Source of the DNA: an uncultured Collinsella sp.
Lineage (GTDB): Bacteria > Actinomycetota > Coriobacteriia > Coriobacteriales > Coriobacteriaceae
DNA length: 19,172 nucleotides
Direction of reading: 5' to 3'
NCBI GenBank assembly: GCA_900550815.1
Contig: URTW01000015.1
Location: 1 to 19,172, forward strand
Both the position numbers and the translations under genes were made by a program. Below the pieces are notes generated by a model. That model was not told the DNA's origin. It ran no database searches and saw only the letters and a list, made by a program, of their open reading frames with translations. The first letter of the stretch is position 1, and every line of letters starts with the position of its first letter. This document shows, piece by piece, positions 1 to 8,765 of this stretch.

Positions 1-835
1 GGCGGTCGTAGCTGTAGCTCTTTACGATTCGACGACCGACCGAGACGGTCGAGAGGTCGGAGTCGGGCGAGTCGTCCACCGCCGTGCCGCGCACCGATGC
101 GTCTTGCGTGCTGAAGTCCACGTGCACGACATTGCAGACCTCGGCGCGATTGGTCGATTCGGTCATGGCAGACATGAAGCGCGCGTCCCTGCCCTCGGTG
201 AACTCCGCAGAGATGGGCATGTCGGCGGGCTCGACGTACCGCCTGAACAACACGTTGCCCATGCGGTCGGTCGAGGCCGAGCGGAACCCCGCCGCCTCGA
301 GGAGCAGGTTCACGGCGTCCAGCTTGGTCTTGGCGTCGTTGTTCCTGCCCACGCCGAACACCCAGTTGCTGCCCAACAGGAGGCTGCTGCTGTCGGCGTA
401 GACGGTGAGGCCGACCGACTCGGCTATCTTGACGGCCTCCTCCACCGCATTGCTGTCCTGCGCGATCACGTAGGGGCCGTCGAAGTCGTCGTCCTTGAGC
501 AGCTTCAGGAGGCCGTAGGCGTTGATCTGGCCCTCGCGGTAGGCACCGTCGATGTCCACCGAGTCCACCACGGGCATGAATGTTCCGAGGCACTCGCGCC
601 TCTTGCTGCCGTCCGTGAAGGTGGCGATGAGGTACACACGCAGAAAGTCGTTGCCGACGTCGAACTCGCCGGCGAAGTCCAGGGATGCAGTCTCATAGAG
701 CGCCGTGTTTGCGTTGCGCTCGATAGAGCCGCCGTTCTCGATGTCGCGCACGAAATCGACTTCGAGCCCCGTCTCGCGCGAGACGCGCACGAAGTCGTAG
801 GAGGCGTCGAACGGCCTTATCCATCTATCAGCCAT
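1..835 (-). CDS. Phage tail/baseplate protein, 3' end outside window (partial)
   Basis: An open minus-strand frame begins MADRWIRPFDASYDF and runs to the left edge without a stop, giving 278 residues. The ATG at 835 overlaps the end of the upstream tail gene by 8 bases (ATGGCTGA) and has GGAGG about ten bases upstream, which supports this start. The order after tape measure and distal tail gene, plus the beta-rich sequence with segments such as VDSVDIDGAYREGQINAYG and VYADSSSLLLGSNWVFGVG, fits the tail hub/baseplate proteins at this place in siphophages of Gram-positive hosts (DUF5048-like or Gp44-like). The family name is a judgement from pattern and position; no catalytic motif is seen. It would act at the tail tip. 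The C-terminal part, where an adhesion or lysin domain could lie, is missing from the window. Confidence 0.8.
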   Translation of the reverse strand, partial: MADRWIRPFDASYDFVRVSRETGLEVDFVRDIENGGSIERNANTALYETASLDFAGEFDVGNDFLRVYLIATFTDGSKRRECLGTFMPVVDSVDIDGAYREGQINAYGLLKLLKDDDFDGPYVIAQDSNAVEEAVKIAESVGLTVYADSSSLLLGSNWVFGVGRNNDAKTKLDAVNLLLEAAGFRSASTDRMGNVLFRRYVEPADMPISAEFTEGRDARFMSAMTESTNRAEVCNVVHVDFSTQDASVRGTAVDDSPDSDLSTVSVGRRIVKSYSYDR

Positions 836-3014
836 TGGCGGGCTCCTCCCACGTCTCCCACGTCGGGTCGCACGAGGCCACCCACGCGCCGTCGGAACGC
901 TTCACGCTACAGCTGAGGCGGGCGCGGAACCGCTCGCCGTGGAGATCGCGCACCCAGAAGCGCCCCGCCATGTTCATGACCTCGAGGAATGACTTGTAGT
1001 CCTCCTCGTCGAGCAGCAGGAAGTCCATGCTGTCCTTGACGTCCCGTTCGTTGATGCCGTACGAGACGGGCAGCCCCTCCCCACTGTCGGCGAAGTGCAG
1101 CATCTTGTATCCGTGCGTCACCTTGCGGCTCGAGCCCTTCTTGAGATAGCGCCCGAGCCACGACCTCTCAGCGCCGACTCCCCAGTTGAGAGCCACCGCG
1201 CGGCTCGCCACGGTCGTCTTGACCCTCGTCGCTGTGCTCACGCCCGTCGCGGCGTAGGCAACCGCGACGTACTCGAACTCGCTGTTGAGCGGAGGCAGCG
1301 GGTCGCCCGCGCCCTCGCCCGCCGCAAGGTGCGAGCCGAGCTGCAGGGTCGAGCCGTCGGGCAGGACGCGCGACACGATGAAGTGGGACGTCTCGGGCGT
1401 GTCGTCGCTGTCGGCCTTGCCGGGGAATACCGACTGCTGACATCCCTGCCTCTCGGCGACGAAGATGTGTAGCGACGGTTTGGCAGGCGGTGCCCAGTCG
1501 GTCCGAAAAGTTCTCGAGACGGTGACCGACAGCGACGAGCCGGCCGTGACCGTGAGCATGACCCTGTACTGCGTGTAGTTGACGAAGGCGTGTTGCGCGT
1601 ATCCGAGGCCAAAGGAGCGCGCGTCCTTGTCCACAGTCCCGCTCCACAGGAGGTTGCCCCTGATGTCGCACAAAGACAGGTACTGTCGGCTGACGCCCGT
1701 CTCGTCGGCCACCCTCCACGTGAAGGTATGCGGCACCGCGCGCAGGGTCGCCCCGTCCGCAGCCGGGTCGGTGAAGAATGCCTGGGGCGCGTCCGCAACG
1801 GTATATGCCGCCGCGCTCGACCATGCGCCCCAGTCCTCGTCGAGGCCCTTGGTGCGTACGCGCACGGTGTACATGCCCTTGGCGTCCGTCGGCAACTTCA
1901 GGCTCGTAGCCGAGCCCTCGACCGTCGTGGCAGTGGTGCCCGCAGGTGTCGTGATCTGCACCTCAGCGGAGGCCTGCGCCGAGCCGTCCGGATGGTTGGG
2001 CACCCATTCGAGCGTCGCGCTCGAGCGGGTGGCATAAGCCGCCCTGACGCCCCTGATGGACGGTGCGAGCGGCGGGCATATGGTCGTGACCTCGTTTGAC
2101 TCGGTCCACGGTCCCTTGAGGCCGCTCTTTACCGCGCGGACGCGGTAGCACACCGTTCCCGCCGGGGCCTCCTCGTCCTCCCAGGAGGCGTTCACGTCCG
2201 CATCAACCCATGTCTTGCGCCCGTCGGTCGAGAGCTGGAACTCCCAGCTGTCGACGAAGGCCGACGCGTCGTGCCCCCTGAGCACGACCTTCTCCGCCTC
2301 CGCCTTGACTGCCTCGAGCATGCCGAGCGCCGTCGGCGTGGTGTAGATCGCCGGCGCGCTCACGCCGTAGTCCGACGTGCCGCCGGGGCCCGTCGCCTTG
2401 GCCGAGAAGATGTACATGCAGCCCGGCTCGAGGCCGTTGTAGGTGTGGCTCGTGGTATCCCAACTAACGGTGCCGACGTCGGTGAACTTCCCCGGGCCGT
2501 TCTTCACCACGCCGACGGTCACGGTCGACCAGGGGTAGTCGCCGTTCATGCCCGTGTAGTCGACGTCCCAGCTGACCTTCGCGCTAGTGTCGCTCAGGCG
2601 CTCCGCCCTGATGTTCTTCGGCGTGTGCGGCGTGTGGTAGGCGCGGCACGGGACCGTAACGGTGTTTGATGCGTTGGACGTTCCGTTGCCGAAGCCGCCC
2701 GTGACGTTAATCTGGCCAGTGAAGGTGTGGTTGTAGGCGTCGCCGTTGCCGCGCGCGAGCTCGACGTCGCGCGACGTACACTGCACCCACACCCAGTCGG
2801 AGTTGTTCGTCGAGTAGACCGAGCCGTTCCACGAGCCGCCCGCCGACGAGCTGCCGTTTGCGTAGCAGTTGATGGCGTAGCGCGTGCCGTAGCCGTGCGT
2901 GACGCGGTAGGTCACGGTGGTGTCCGTGCGCCCGACCTCAGCAACGTCCACGTACGCGCACCAGCAGTACTTGCGATAGCCGCTTCCGCCTTGAACCCAG
3001 TTTCCCTGCGCCAT
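828..3014 (-). CDS. Distal tail protein with tandem fibronectin type III-like domains
   Basis: 728 residues, ATG one base after the tape-measure stop. Residues 1-125 form a Trp/Tyr/Asn/Gly-rich beta domain (QGGSGYRKYCW, GGSWNGSVYSTNNSDW). From about 131 to 610 there are about five beta-sandwich repeats of roughly 90 residues, clearest at 131-228 (TPKNIRAERLSDTSAKVSW to YGLEP-type turn to YTTP), then near 230-314, 315-407, 408-510 and 512-610. The repeats show the fibronectin III pattern of a Trp in strand B and a Tyr in strand F. The last 110 residues (SWLGRYLKKGSSRKV to WETWEEP) differ and probably dock onto the tail tip. Fibronectin domains in phage virions are thought to bind cell-surface carbohydrate. 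Position between tape measure and hub gene suits a Dit-like or tail-tip adhesin role. The fold is moderately sure; the exact role is inferred. Confidence 0.8.
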   Translation of the reverse strand: MAQGNWVQGGSGYRKYCWCAYVDVAEVGRTDTTVTYRVTHGYGTRYAINCYANGSSSAGGSWNGSVYSTNNSDWVWVQCTSRDVELARGNGDAYNHTFTGQINVTGGFGNGTSNASNTVTVPCRAYHTPHTPKNIRAERLSDTSAKVSWDVDYTGMNGDYPWSTVTVGVVKNGPGKFTDVGTVSWDTTSHTYNGLEPGCMYIFSAKATGPGGTSDYGVSAPAIYTTPTALGMLEAVKAEAEKVVLRGHDASAFVDSWEFQLSTDGRKTWVDADVNASWEDEEAPAGTVCYRVRAVKSGLKGPWTESNEVTTICPPLAPSIRGVRAAYATRSSATLEWVPNHPDGSAQASAEVQITTPAGTTATTVEGSATSLKLPTDAKGMYTVRVRTKGLDEDWGAWSSAAAYTVADAPQAFFTDPAADGATLRAVPHTFTWRVADETGVSRQYLSLCDIRGNLLWSGTVDKDARSFGLGYAQHAFVNYTQYRVMLTVTAGSSLSVTVSRTFRTDWAPPAKPSLHIFVAERQGCQQSVFPGKADSDDTPETSHFIVSRVLPDGSTLQLGSHLAAGEGAGDPLPPLNSEFEYVAVAYAATGVSTATRVKTTVASRAVALNWGVGAERSWLGRYLKKGSSRKVTHGYKMLHFADSGEGLPVSYGINERDVKDSMDFLLLDEEDYKSFLEVMNMAGRFWVRDLHGERFRARLSCSVKRSDGAWVASCDPTWETWEEPANG

Positions 3015-3015
3015 C

Positions 3016-5439
3016 CTACGCGACCCCCATCGCCATACTCTGCTCCACCGCCGCGACGAAGGCCCTGAACGCGGACGCCACGCGCCCGTCGACGCCCAGC
3101 AGGTCGCTGTCGAGGTAGAGGTTGTAAACGTTGCCGCCGCCCGCGAAGCCCGCGGCTCCGTTGGCGGTCGCCCCGTATGCTCCGCCGCCGGTAACGCTCA
3201 CACCGAACTTCGCGGCGCGCTCGACCTTCCCGACGGCAGACTCCATCGACTTCACGGGCTCGTCAGCCGTGTCGTCGATGCCGAGGGCCGCGCCCTGCAT
3301 CACGTAGCCGAACATCTTGCGGAACACGCGCGAGGGCGAGTGGATTCCGAGCAGGTTCTTGGCCGCGTCGATAGCGCCGCCCACCACGCCGGTAATCTTG
3401 CTTACGACCACGCCGGCCGCGCCGCTGATTCCGTTTGCGATGCCCTGCACGATTTGCGATCCGATGGATGCCACGCGGCCGGGGATTGAGGACAGGGCGC
3501 TCATGATGGAGCTGCCAATGCTCGAGGCCGCCGAGGTCACGAAGCCGACCGCGCCGCGGATGGCGGAGCCCAGGCTGCTGATTCCGTTGCGGCCGATGCT
3601 CGCCAAGGTGGACGGCAGGTTCTGGATCGCGCCGCGGATGGCGGACACGATGTTGGCACCGCACGTGCTGACGAAGCCGGCCATGCCGGTGATGCCGTTG
3701 CCCAAGAACGTGATGGCGTTCCTGCCGAGGCTCAGCCAGTCGAGCGCCGACCACGCCGAGACGAAGGCCGAGAAGATGGCCGGGATGTTGGCTATGAGCG
3801 TCGGTATCGCCTGCACGATGCCAAGCGCCAGCGTCACGATTGCCTGGATGCCGGCACCGAGCAGTATCGGCGCGTTGTCGTTGATCGCGCTGGCGAGGTT
3901 CTGCACGATAACCGGGGCCTGCTCGATGAGCGTCGGCAGGCTGTCGGCGATACCCTGCGCCAAGCCGACGATGAGGTTCGCCGCGCCCTCTGCCAGAACG
4001 CCCACGTTCTCGGCTATGGACTCGGAGAGACCGGTGAGAATCTGCAGGCCGCTCTCTATGATGGAGGGCAGGTTCTCGGACAGGTAGCCGCCAAAAGAGG
4101 TCATGAGCGACGCCGCCGTCTCGGAGAGGAAAGACAGCCCCATCTCGATTCCCTCGGCGAGCTTGGGAACGACCTCGCCGCCGACGTCGGCGAAACCCTC
4201 GGCGATGCCGGGCAGCGAAGAGGTGATGTTCTCCTGCAGCGTGGACAGGTCGCCGTCGAGCAGCGTCAGCCCGTAGACCATGGCGAGGTGCAGCGACTCC
4301 AACGGGTTGTCCCCAACCGCCCAGATCTCGCCAAGGCCCTTGAAGCGCTCGCCGATCTCGTCCACGCCGTCAGACACGGCGGAGAGGATGTCGCCCATGG
4401 GCCCGGGCACGGCCTCAGCCGCGCTGCCGAGCGCCTGCGTGAAAATGTCGACGAACGCCTGGCCAAGCACGGGACCGACCGACGTGACAAGGCTCGGTAG
4501 CTGCGACAACGCCGTGCCGGCGATGGTCGCAACGCGCGGGACGACGTTTGAGGCCGCCGTCTCGACCGACTGTAACAGCTCCTCGGTGAGCTTGCCCATG
4601 TCGGCGTCGTCCTTGCTTAGCTCCGTCACCCAGTTCTCCCAGGCGGCCTTGGCCATGTTGCAGGAGCCCTCGATGGTCGTCGCGGCCTCGCGCGAGGTCG
4701 TGCCGGCGATCTGCATCAGCTCCTGCATCGTGTGGATGGCTAGCACGATGTTGTCGAAGGACAGGCTCGACTCATCCACGGCGGAGTTGACGGCGTGCGC
4801 ATCCTTGACGAGGCGCTGCATCTCCTCCTTGGTGCCGCCATACCCCAGCTTGAGGTTGTCGAGCATCGTGTAGTTCTGCTTGGCAAAGCCTTGGTAAGCG
4901 TTCTGGAGGTCCTCCATCGCCGTGCCGAAGGTATTCGCGTTGTCGCTCATGTCGACCATTGCCGTGTTGGCGTACTCGGCGGCCTTGACCGTGTCGCCGC
5001 CGAGCGATTTGACGAGCGAGGCAGAGAAGCCCGTCACCTGCTCCATGTACCGGTTGGCGCTCAGGCCGGCCGTTATGTAGGCGCGGTCGGCGTTTGCCAG
5101 CACCGTCGTCTGGGCCTGCTCGAGCTGCTCCCACTTACCGGAGCACTGCTCGACGGTCTGGCCGGTCATGGCGGCGTAGTCCTCGAGGGACTTGCCCATG
5201 TTGCCGAATATCTTCTGGATGCCGCCGACGTTCTGCTCGTATGCGGCGTATGCGTTCATGCTCATGCCCGTGACAGCAGCGACGCCCGCCCCCACGGCGG
5301 CGACGCCCACGCCTACCGCCTTGGCAACAGTCGCTCCGGCCTTGCCGAGCGTGCCCACGACCTTCGAGGCCACGCCCTCGGCCTTGCCACTGGCCTCGTC
5401 CTTGAGGCCGACCTTAATCATCAGGTCGAGAAGGTTCAC
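3016..5439 (-). CDS. Tail tape measure protein
   Basis: 807 residues starting with GTG at 5439, immediately after the stop of the frameshifted chaperone gene; the GTG has a GGTGG-type ribosome site and the N terminus MNLLDLMIKVGLKDEASGK is typical of the family. Residues about 25-60 are Ala/Gly/Val-rich and hydrophobic, followed by the conserved tape-measure region (YEQNVGGIQKIFGNM, then segments around AEYANTAMVDMSDNANTFGT and LKLGYGGTKEEMQRLV). The middle, about 370-600, has repeated amphipathic helices and hydrophobic stretches (LIVGLAQGIADSLPTLIEQA). Near the C terminus lies the common motif LLGIHSPSRVFRKMFGYVMQG. The protein sets tail length and is carried in the tail lumen; at about 1.5 angstrom per residue it predicts about 120 nm. 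Position directly after gpG/gpGT is canonical. Confidence 0.95.
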   Translation of the reverse strand: MNLLDLMIKVGLKDEASGKAEGVASKVVGTLGKAGATVAKAVGVGVAAVGAGVAAVTGMSMNAYAAYEQNVGGIQKIFGNMGKSLEDYAAMTGQTVEQCSGKWEQLEQAQTTVLANADRAYITAGLSANRYMEQVTGFSASLVKSLGGDTVKAAEYANTAMVDMSDNANTFGTAMEDLQNAYQGFAKQNYTMLDNLKLGYGGTKEEMQRLVKDAHAVNSAVDESSLSFDNIVLAIHTMQELMQIAGTTSREAATTIEGSCNMAKAAWENWVTELSKDDADMGKLTEELLQSVETAASNVVPRVATIAGTALSQLPSLVTSVGPVLGQAFVDIFTQALGSAAEAVPGPMGDILSAVSDGVDEIGERFKGLGEIWAVGDNPLESLHLAMVYGLTLLDGDLSTLQENITSSLPGIAEGFADVGGEVVPKLAEGIEMGLSFLSETAASLMTSFGGYLSENLPSIIESGLQILTGLSESIAENVGVLAEGAANLIVGLAQGIADSLPTLIEQAPVIVQNLASAINDNAPILLGAGIQAIVTLALGIVQAIPTLIANIPAIFSAFVSAWSALDWLSLGRNAITFLGNGITGMAGFVSTCGANIVSAIRGAIQNLPSTLASIGRNGISSLGSAIRGAVGFVTSAASSIGSSIMSALSSIPGRVASIGSQIVQGIANGISGAAGVVVSKITGVVGGAIDAAKNLLGIHSPSRVFRKMFGYVMQGAALGIDDTADEPVKSMESAVGKVERAAKFGVSVTGGGAYGATANGAAGFAGGGNVYNLYLDSDLLGVDGRVASAFRAFVAAVEQSMAMGVA

Positions 5440-6161
5440 CTAGACCACCCTCAATCCCATCCGCTCGATGATGTCTGCGGCAATCTCGTCGCCGCCGCGC
5501 GTGTCCTCCGCCTCGGACCCATCGCCCGCACCGCCATTGACGATGCTCAGGAAGGGTTCCTTGAGCCACTTCCCCTGCGCCATGAGGCGCACCGACTCGC
5601 TCAGGTACACACGGAACGCCTCCCGCTCGTCCCGCTCGCGCCACCGCGCGACCATGTACCTACAGAAAGGGCGAGCACGCCGTGGCCCGACGTACTCGCC
5701 CAAGCAAAGCCATATGTGAGATGGGTCCTCGGCGGCTATCCAAAAAAAGGAGCCAGGATGTCCTTGATGCCGTCGATGCCGTCGATGGCATCCTTGATGT
5801 CGTTCACCCACTTCTTCACGGTGAAGTCGGCCTTGTATTCCTCGAGTGTCTGGCCGTCGAGCGCGGCGAGCAGCTTGTAGCTGATCTCGCCGCCCTGGCG
5901 CAGCACGTCGGGCAGCAATCCCGCCACCATGTCCACGGCGAGGCCGTTGACCTCGGAGGCGGCGGCTACCTTCGCGGCCTCGGGGTCGCCCTTGACTTTG
6001 GCATTCGCCTTGGCCTTCGCCTTGGCGGAATCAGCGCGGAACTTGGCGTAGGCCGCCTTGGCCTTTGCGCCGAGTTCGCCGTTCATGACGTCCTCCGCCA
6101 CGTCCGCCAACAGGCACATGGCATTCTGGAACTCGTCGGCGTTAAGGTTGTCCAGCTTCAT
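5440..6161 (-). CDS. Tail assembly chaperone gpGT-like fusion made by -1 frameshift
   Basis: The T part has no good independent start and is open in the -1 frame relative to gpG. If ribosomes slip on the T-run at 5748-5742, the first 140 codons of gpG join to 100 further residues starting WIAAEDPSHIWLCLGEYVG and ending at the TAG at 5440, giving about 240 residues. This is the lambda G/GT arrangement found upstream of tape-measure genes in most siphophages; the extended form is made in minority and binds the tape measure and tail-tube protein during assembly but is absent from the virion. The T part contains HIWLCLGEY and FCRYMVARWRERDEREAF, like T domains in related phages. The joint is predicted from sequence; the efficiency is unknown. 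Confidence 0.88.
5736..6161 (-). CDS. Tail assembly chaperone gpG-like
   Basis: 141 residues from ATG at 6161, two bases after the major tail protein stop. It is helical and charged with an Ala/Lys-rich centre (AKAKANAKVKG) and ends LAPFFG followed by TAG. The last codons are CCT TTT TTT GGA TAG, so the normal stop lies only two codons beyond the slippery run. Size, composition and location between major tail protein and tape measure match the short chaperone of the G/GT pair. It is the main unshifted product and is thought to coat the tape measure until tail-tube subunits polymerise. The opposite strand carries longer open frames here, but they lack ribosome sites and conserved motifs. Confidence 0.9.
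   Translation of the reverse strand: MKLDNLNADEFQNAMCLLADVAEDVMNGELGAKAKAAYAKFRADSAKAKAKANAKVKGDPEAAKVAAASEVNGLAVDMVAGLLPDVLRQGGEISYKLLAALDGQTLEEYKADFTVKKWVNDIKDAIDGIDGIKDILAPFFG
5742..5748 (-). promoter_or_regulatory. Slippery heptamer for -1 translational frameshift
   Basis: On the coding strand the site reads T TTT TTT in the gpG frame (preceded by CC, followed by GGATAG). It fits the X XXY YYZ rule exactly. A one-base slip back restores a 100-codon open frame ending directly at the tape-measure start. A stop codon just after the slip site is common for such sites. Confidence 0.88.
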
Positions 6162-6163
6162 GG

Positions 6164-6733
6164 TTAGGCTCCAATCTCCTGTTTGATATACAGCTCGTAG
6201 GGCACGATCTCGGGGTTCTTGATTGAGTAGTGGCCCGTGAACTCGAACGCGAACTGGCCCTTGGCCTTGTTCTGCGTCGTGATTTGCAGACCGCCCGTGT
6301 TGAGCGCGTTGATGAGGCGGATGGCGATATAGCCGTTGCCGTTCTCGCCCGAGTAATCGCCGATGAGCCAGATGTCGGCGAAGTCGGCCTCCGAGAGCGC
6401 GGAGCGCGGGACGATCTTCCCCTCGGTCTCGTCGGCTGCGGCTGCGAGCTTCTTGCCGAGCGCGGTGTTCAGCGTCACGAAGGTGCCGCTCAGCTTGGCC
6501 TCGATGCTGTCGATGCGCTTCAGCTCCATCGTGTTGGCGGGGCAGTTGTCGATGTCCTCGCCGTAGTCGATGAAGTTGGGCGTGGCGGCGAAGCTGGTTC
6601 CGCCACTCGTCGCGCCCATCAGCTCGGACTCCGCGACCTCGGCGGTCTTGGGGTTGAAATTCGTGGCGAGCAGGCCCGCGTTGATGACGATCTCCTTGAA
6701 CGTGTTCTCGGGGATGCGCGTGAACTTAGACAT
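6164..6733 (-). CDS. Major tail protein (tail tube)
   Basis: 189 residues from ATG at 6733, with GGAGG four bases upstream. The beginning MSKFTRIPENTFKEIVINAG, the body (FIDYGEDIDNCPANTMELKR, LSGTFVTLNTALGKKL) and the end (KGQFAFEFTGHYSIKNPEIVPYELY) match tail-tube proteins of Gram-positive siphophages, where the C-terminal FEFTGHYS-type strand with a short V-P-Y-ELY tail recurs. It forms the hexameric rings of the tail tube around the tape measure. Upstream is the tail completion gene, downstream the G/GT chaperones, the standard order. Length is normal for a tube subunit without an added Ig domain. Confidence 0.9.
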   Translation of the reverse strand: MSKFTRIPENTFKEIVINAGLLATNFNPKTAEVAESELMGATSGGTSFAATPNFIDYGEDIDNCPANTMELKRIDSIEAKLSGTFVTLNTALGKKLAAAADETEGKIVPRSALSEADFADIWLIGDYSGENGNGYIAIRLINALNTGGLQITTQNKAKGQFAFEFTGHYSIKNPEIVPYELYIKQEIGA

Positions 6734-6741
6734 ATGACCTC

Positions 6742-7110
6742 CTAGTAGCTTGTCATGTACTCAATGGTCAGGTTGATGATTCGGCGCTTCACGGCGTTGT
6801 CCTCGTCGGCCATGGCGTTGCAGAACGGCTCGCCCTGCATCACCCACATGCCGCCGCCGTCGCACGCCAGCAGCACGCCGGAGAGCCCGAGCGCACGGGC
6901 GACCTCCTCGGCCTTGGCGTTTGGCGCGGCCTCGGACGAGGTCCGGTACCAGAGGTTCACCTCGGAGTTGCACTGCGTGCCGAACGCCGCGGTCGGCAGG
7001 TCGTAGGTGATGTAGGGCATCTTCGCATTGCCCGGCACCGCCGAGTCGCGGTACACGGGCAGTCCGAAGCCCTCGAGCCACGCCTGCAGCGCCGCCGCTT
7101 TAGTCGCCAT
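6742..7110 (-). CDS. Tail terminator / completion protein
   Basis: 122 residues. I chose ATG at 7110 (MATKAAALQAWLEGFG) because GGGAGGTG lies four bases upstream and the start overlaps the end of the preceding gene by 11 bases; an earlier ATG in the same frame at 7152 has an unconvincing Arg/Ser-rich leader. The sequence has the alpha-beta look of tail terminators, with LPVYRDSAVPGNAKMPYITYDLP and a closing strand RRIINLTIEYMTSY. Such proteins cap the finished tail tube and form the head-tail interface. The identification rests mainly on the position immediately before the major tail protein plus this pattern. Confidence 0.75.
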   Translation of the reverse strand: MATKAAALQAWLEGFGLPVYRDSAVPGNAKMPYITYDLPTAAFGTQCNSEVNLWYRTSSEAAPNAKAEEVARALGLSGVLLACDGGGMWVMQGEPFCNAMADEDNAVKRRIINLTIEYMTSY

Positions 7111-7453
7111 CCGGCACCTCCCACTCCTCCGCGCTGCACTGGCCGAAGCCAAATGACGCGCAGCGCGGCGCGGCCCCGTCGTCCGCGTCCGACGTGCAGC
7201 GGAATACCTGCCCGTCGGACGCGCGCTGGAAGAGGTCGCCGTAGCGCAGCGGCTCGCCGGTGGTTACGGTGTAGACGTTCCTCACGCCGTCGTGCTCCGC
7301 GATGCGCGAGGCCGTCGAGCTGTCGCGCACGATCGCCGCCGTGAAGCCGTCGCCGACGGCGAGGACGGTCTTGAAGCCGCCCTCGCCGTCAGGCGCGGTC
7401 TGTGCGACGAGCTTCGCGCACGCCACCGCCATGCGCTCGTACAGGCGGCTCAC
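7100..7453 (-). CDS. Head-tail connector / head closure-like protein
   Basis: 117 residues if GTG at 7453 is the start: it overlaps the previous stop as GTGA, and GGAG lies six bases upstream. An ATG seven codons later (7432) is an alternative. The sequence MSRLYERMAVACAKLVAQTA then a beta-rich region (GFTAAIVRDSSTASRI, VYTVTTGEPLRYGDLFQRASD) and a short acidic end suggest a small beta-barrel neck protein. A role in closing the portal or linking head to tail is inferred from its place between the first connector and the tail terminator. I do not recognise a specific family. Confidence 0.65.
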   Translation of the reverse strand: MSRLYERMAVACAKLVAQTAPDGEGGFKTVLAVGDGFTAAIVRDSSTASRIAEHDGVRNVYTVTTGEPLRYGDLFQRASDGQVFRCTSDADDGAAPRCASFGFGQCSAEEWEVPDGD

Positions 7454-7866
7454 AGCTTTCTCCAAGGGTCGAGACGCGCCTTGAACTGCTGTCGCCCCGA
7501 GATGGGCGCGCCGTCGCCACCGACGCGCGTGTAGCTGTAGCCGCCGAAGCTCTCGCTCGCATACGGGCTGTCCAGCTCCTTGGCGTGCTCGGTCTGCCAC
7601 GCCGCGATCTCGTCAGCGAGGTCGACCACGGTCTGCGGGATGGCGAGCGCCCAGACGGTGCCGACGAACTCCTCGTCCGCGAGTCCGTTGCAGGGCCATG
7701 CGTGCAGTCCGTCGTTGAACGTCGAGCCCGTGATGCGGATGTACTGGCCCTCCTTGAGGCTGAGCCCCGCGGGCGGCACGAGACGGCCGTCCTCGATGCG
7801 GACGCGCCCCGTGCGCTTGTCTGCAACGAACCAGTTACGCAGCGACAGAAGCACCTGCTCGAGCAT
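7450..7866 (-). CDS. Head-tail connector-like phage protein
   Basis: 138 residues from ATG at 7866, nine bases after the capsid-gene stop; ribosome site weak. It starts MLEQVLLSLRNWFVADK, and the segment AGLSLKEGQYIRITGSTFNDG followed by VVDLADEIAAWQTEH and SFGGYSYTRV is typical of proteins encoded just after the major capsid gene in phages of Firmicutes and Actinobacteria (often named Gp6-like connector or simply phage protein). The conserved SESFGGYSYT motif is widely seen near the C terminus. It probably docks onto the portal at the head vertex. Family is judged from motif memory and position. Confidence 0.75.
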   Translation of the reverse strand: MLEQVLLSLRNWFVADKRTGRVRIEDGRLVPPAGLSLKEGQYIRITGSTFNDGLHAWPCNGLADEEFVGTVWALAIPQTVVDLADEIAAWQTEHAKELDSPYASESFGGYSYTRVGGDGAPISGRQQFKARLDPWRKL

Positions 7867-7874
7867 CTCTGCGC

Positions 7875-8756
7875 CTATCGCTTATCGGTAATGACGGCGG
7901 CGAGCTCGGGGCTGAGGGTCTTGACGCCGCAGAGCATGTCGATGGAGACGGTGTCGGTCTTGGTCTTCTGGTCGTAGCCCTGCACGACGCGCAGGCCGAA
8001 GCCGTCGTAGGAGGTGGAGTACGCCTTGGGAGCGCCAAGCGGCATCTCGAGCTGACGGGTCACGAGCGCGAAGGCGTTCTTGTGGAAAGCGATGGACGGC
8101 GTGTAGTTGGCCGTCTCTGCCGTGGTCTTCTGCACGTTCTGGTCGCAGTAGAAGTCGAGGCCGTACTTGCGGCCAAGCGATGCCTCCTTGAGGGCGGTGC
8201 CGTTGTCGCCGACGGCGGACGCGTTGGTGAACGCCTCGGTGTTGAGCAGGTCGGCCTCGGCCTGGGAGCCGTAGACGAAGCGGCGCTCCGTGGAGGGTGC
8301 CTTGGCGTCCACGAGGAACTTGCGGGCGGCGATGATGTCCGCCACGGCGATGGCGCCCTTGGTGTGGTCGACGCGGTTCGTGACGTCCTTCTCGAGCTTG
8401 AGCAGGTAGCCGTCGATCTTGTCGGCGAAGGCCTGCATCGCCGGGACGAGGAACTGTGCGGAGAAGTCGACGATGCCCATCGTCAGCTCCTTGGACGTGA
8501 CGGCGAACGTCACGTCGAGCAGCTTGTCCATCTTGACGGGAACCTTGCCCTCCGTGGCGTCCTGCACCTCGACCTCGGTGGTGAACTCCTTGGCCTCGAA
8601 GGTGGCGGGCTTTCGGACGGCGAGGGTGTCGCCCACGCCCGCGACGAACTCGGAGGAGTAGTCGCGGTGGACGAGGTTGGCCATGACGGCGTTGGTGCGC
8701 AGAACGTCCAGCGCCTCGTTGGCGATGATGTTGGGTGTAAGGATGGTGTTCGACAT
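7875..8756 (-). CDS. Major capsid protein, P22 coat family
   Basis: 293 residues from ATG at 8756 with AAGGGG upstream. The N terminus MSNTILTPNIIANEALDVLR, then MANLVHRDYSSEFVAGVGDTLAVRKPATFEAKEF and the segment SKELTMGIVDFSAQFLVPAMQAFADKID are signatures of the P22 coat (protein 5) branch of the HK97 fold, which begins with ...TP.IIA.EAL..L. and has a long spine helix. The body contains the expected insertion, and the C terminus (GFGLRVVQGYDQKTKTDTVSID) is typical. It forms the icosahedral shell. It follows a separate scaffold gene directly, which fits the usual scaffold-capsid pair. Confidence 0.93.
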   Translation of the reverse strand: MSNTILTPNIIANEALDVLRTNAVMANLVHRDYSSEFVAGVGDTLAVRKPATFEAKEFTTEVEVQDATEGKVPVKMDKLLDVTFAVTSKELTMGIVDFSAQFLVPAMQAFADKIDGYLLKLEKDVTNRVDHTKGAIAVADIIAARKFLVDAKAPSTERRFVYGSQAEADLLNTEAFTNASAVGDNGTALKEASLGRKYGLDFYCDQNVQKTTAETANYTPSIAFHKNAFALVTRQLEMPLGAPKAYSTSYDGFGLRVVQGYDQKTKTDTVSIDMLCGVKTLSPELAAVITDKR

Positions 8757-8765
8757 AGATACCCC

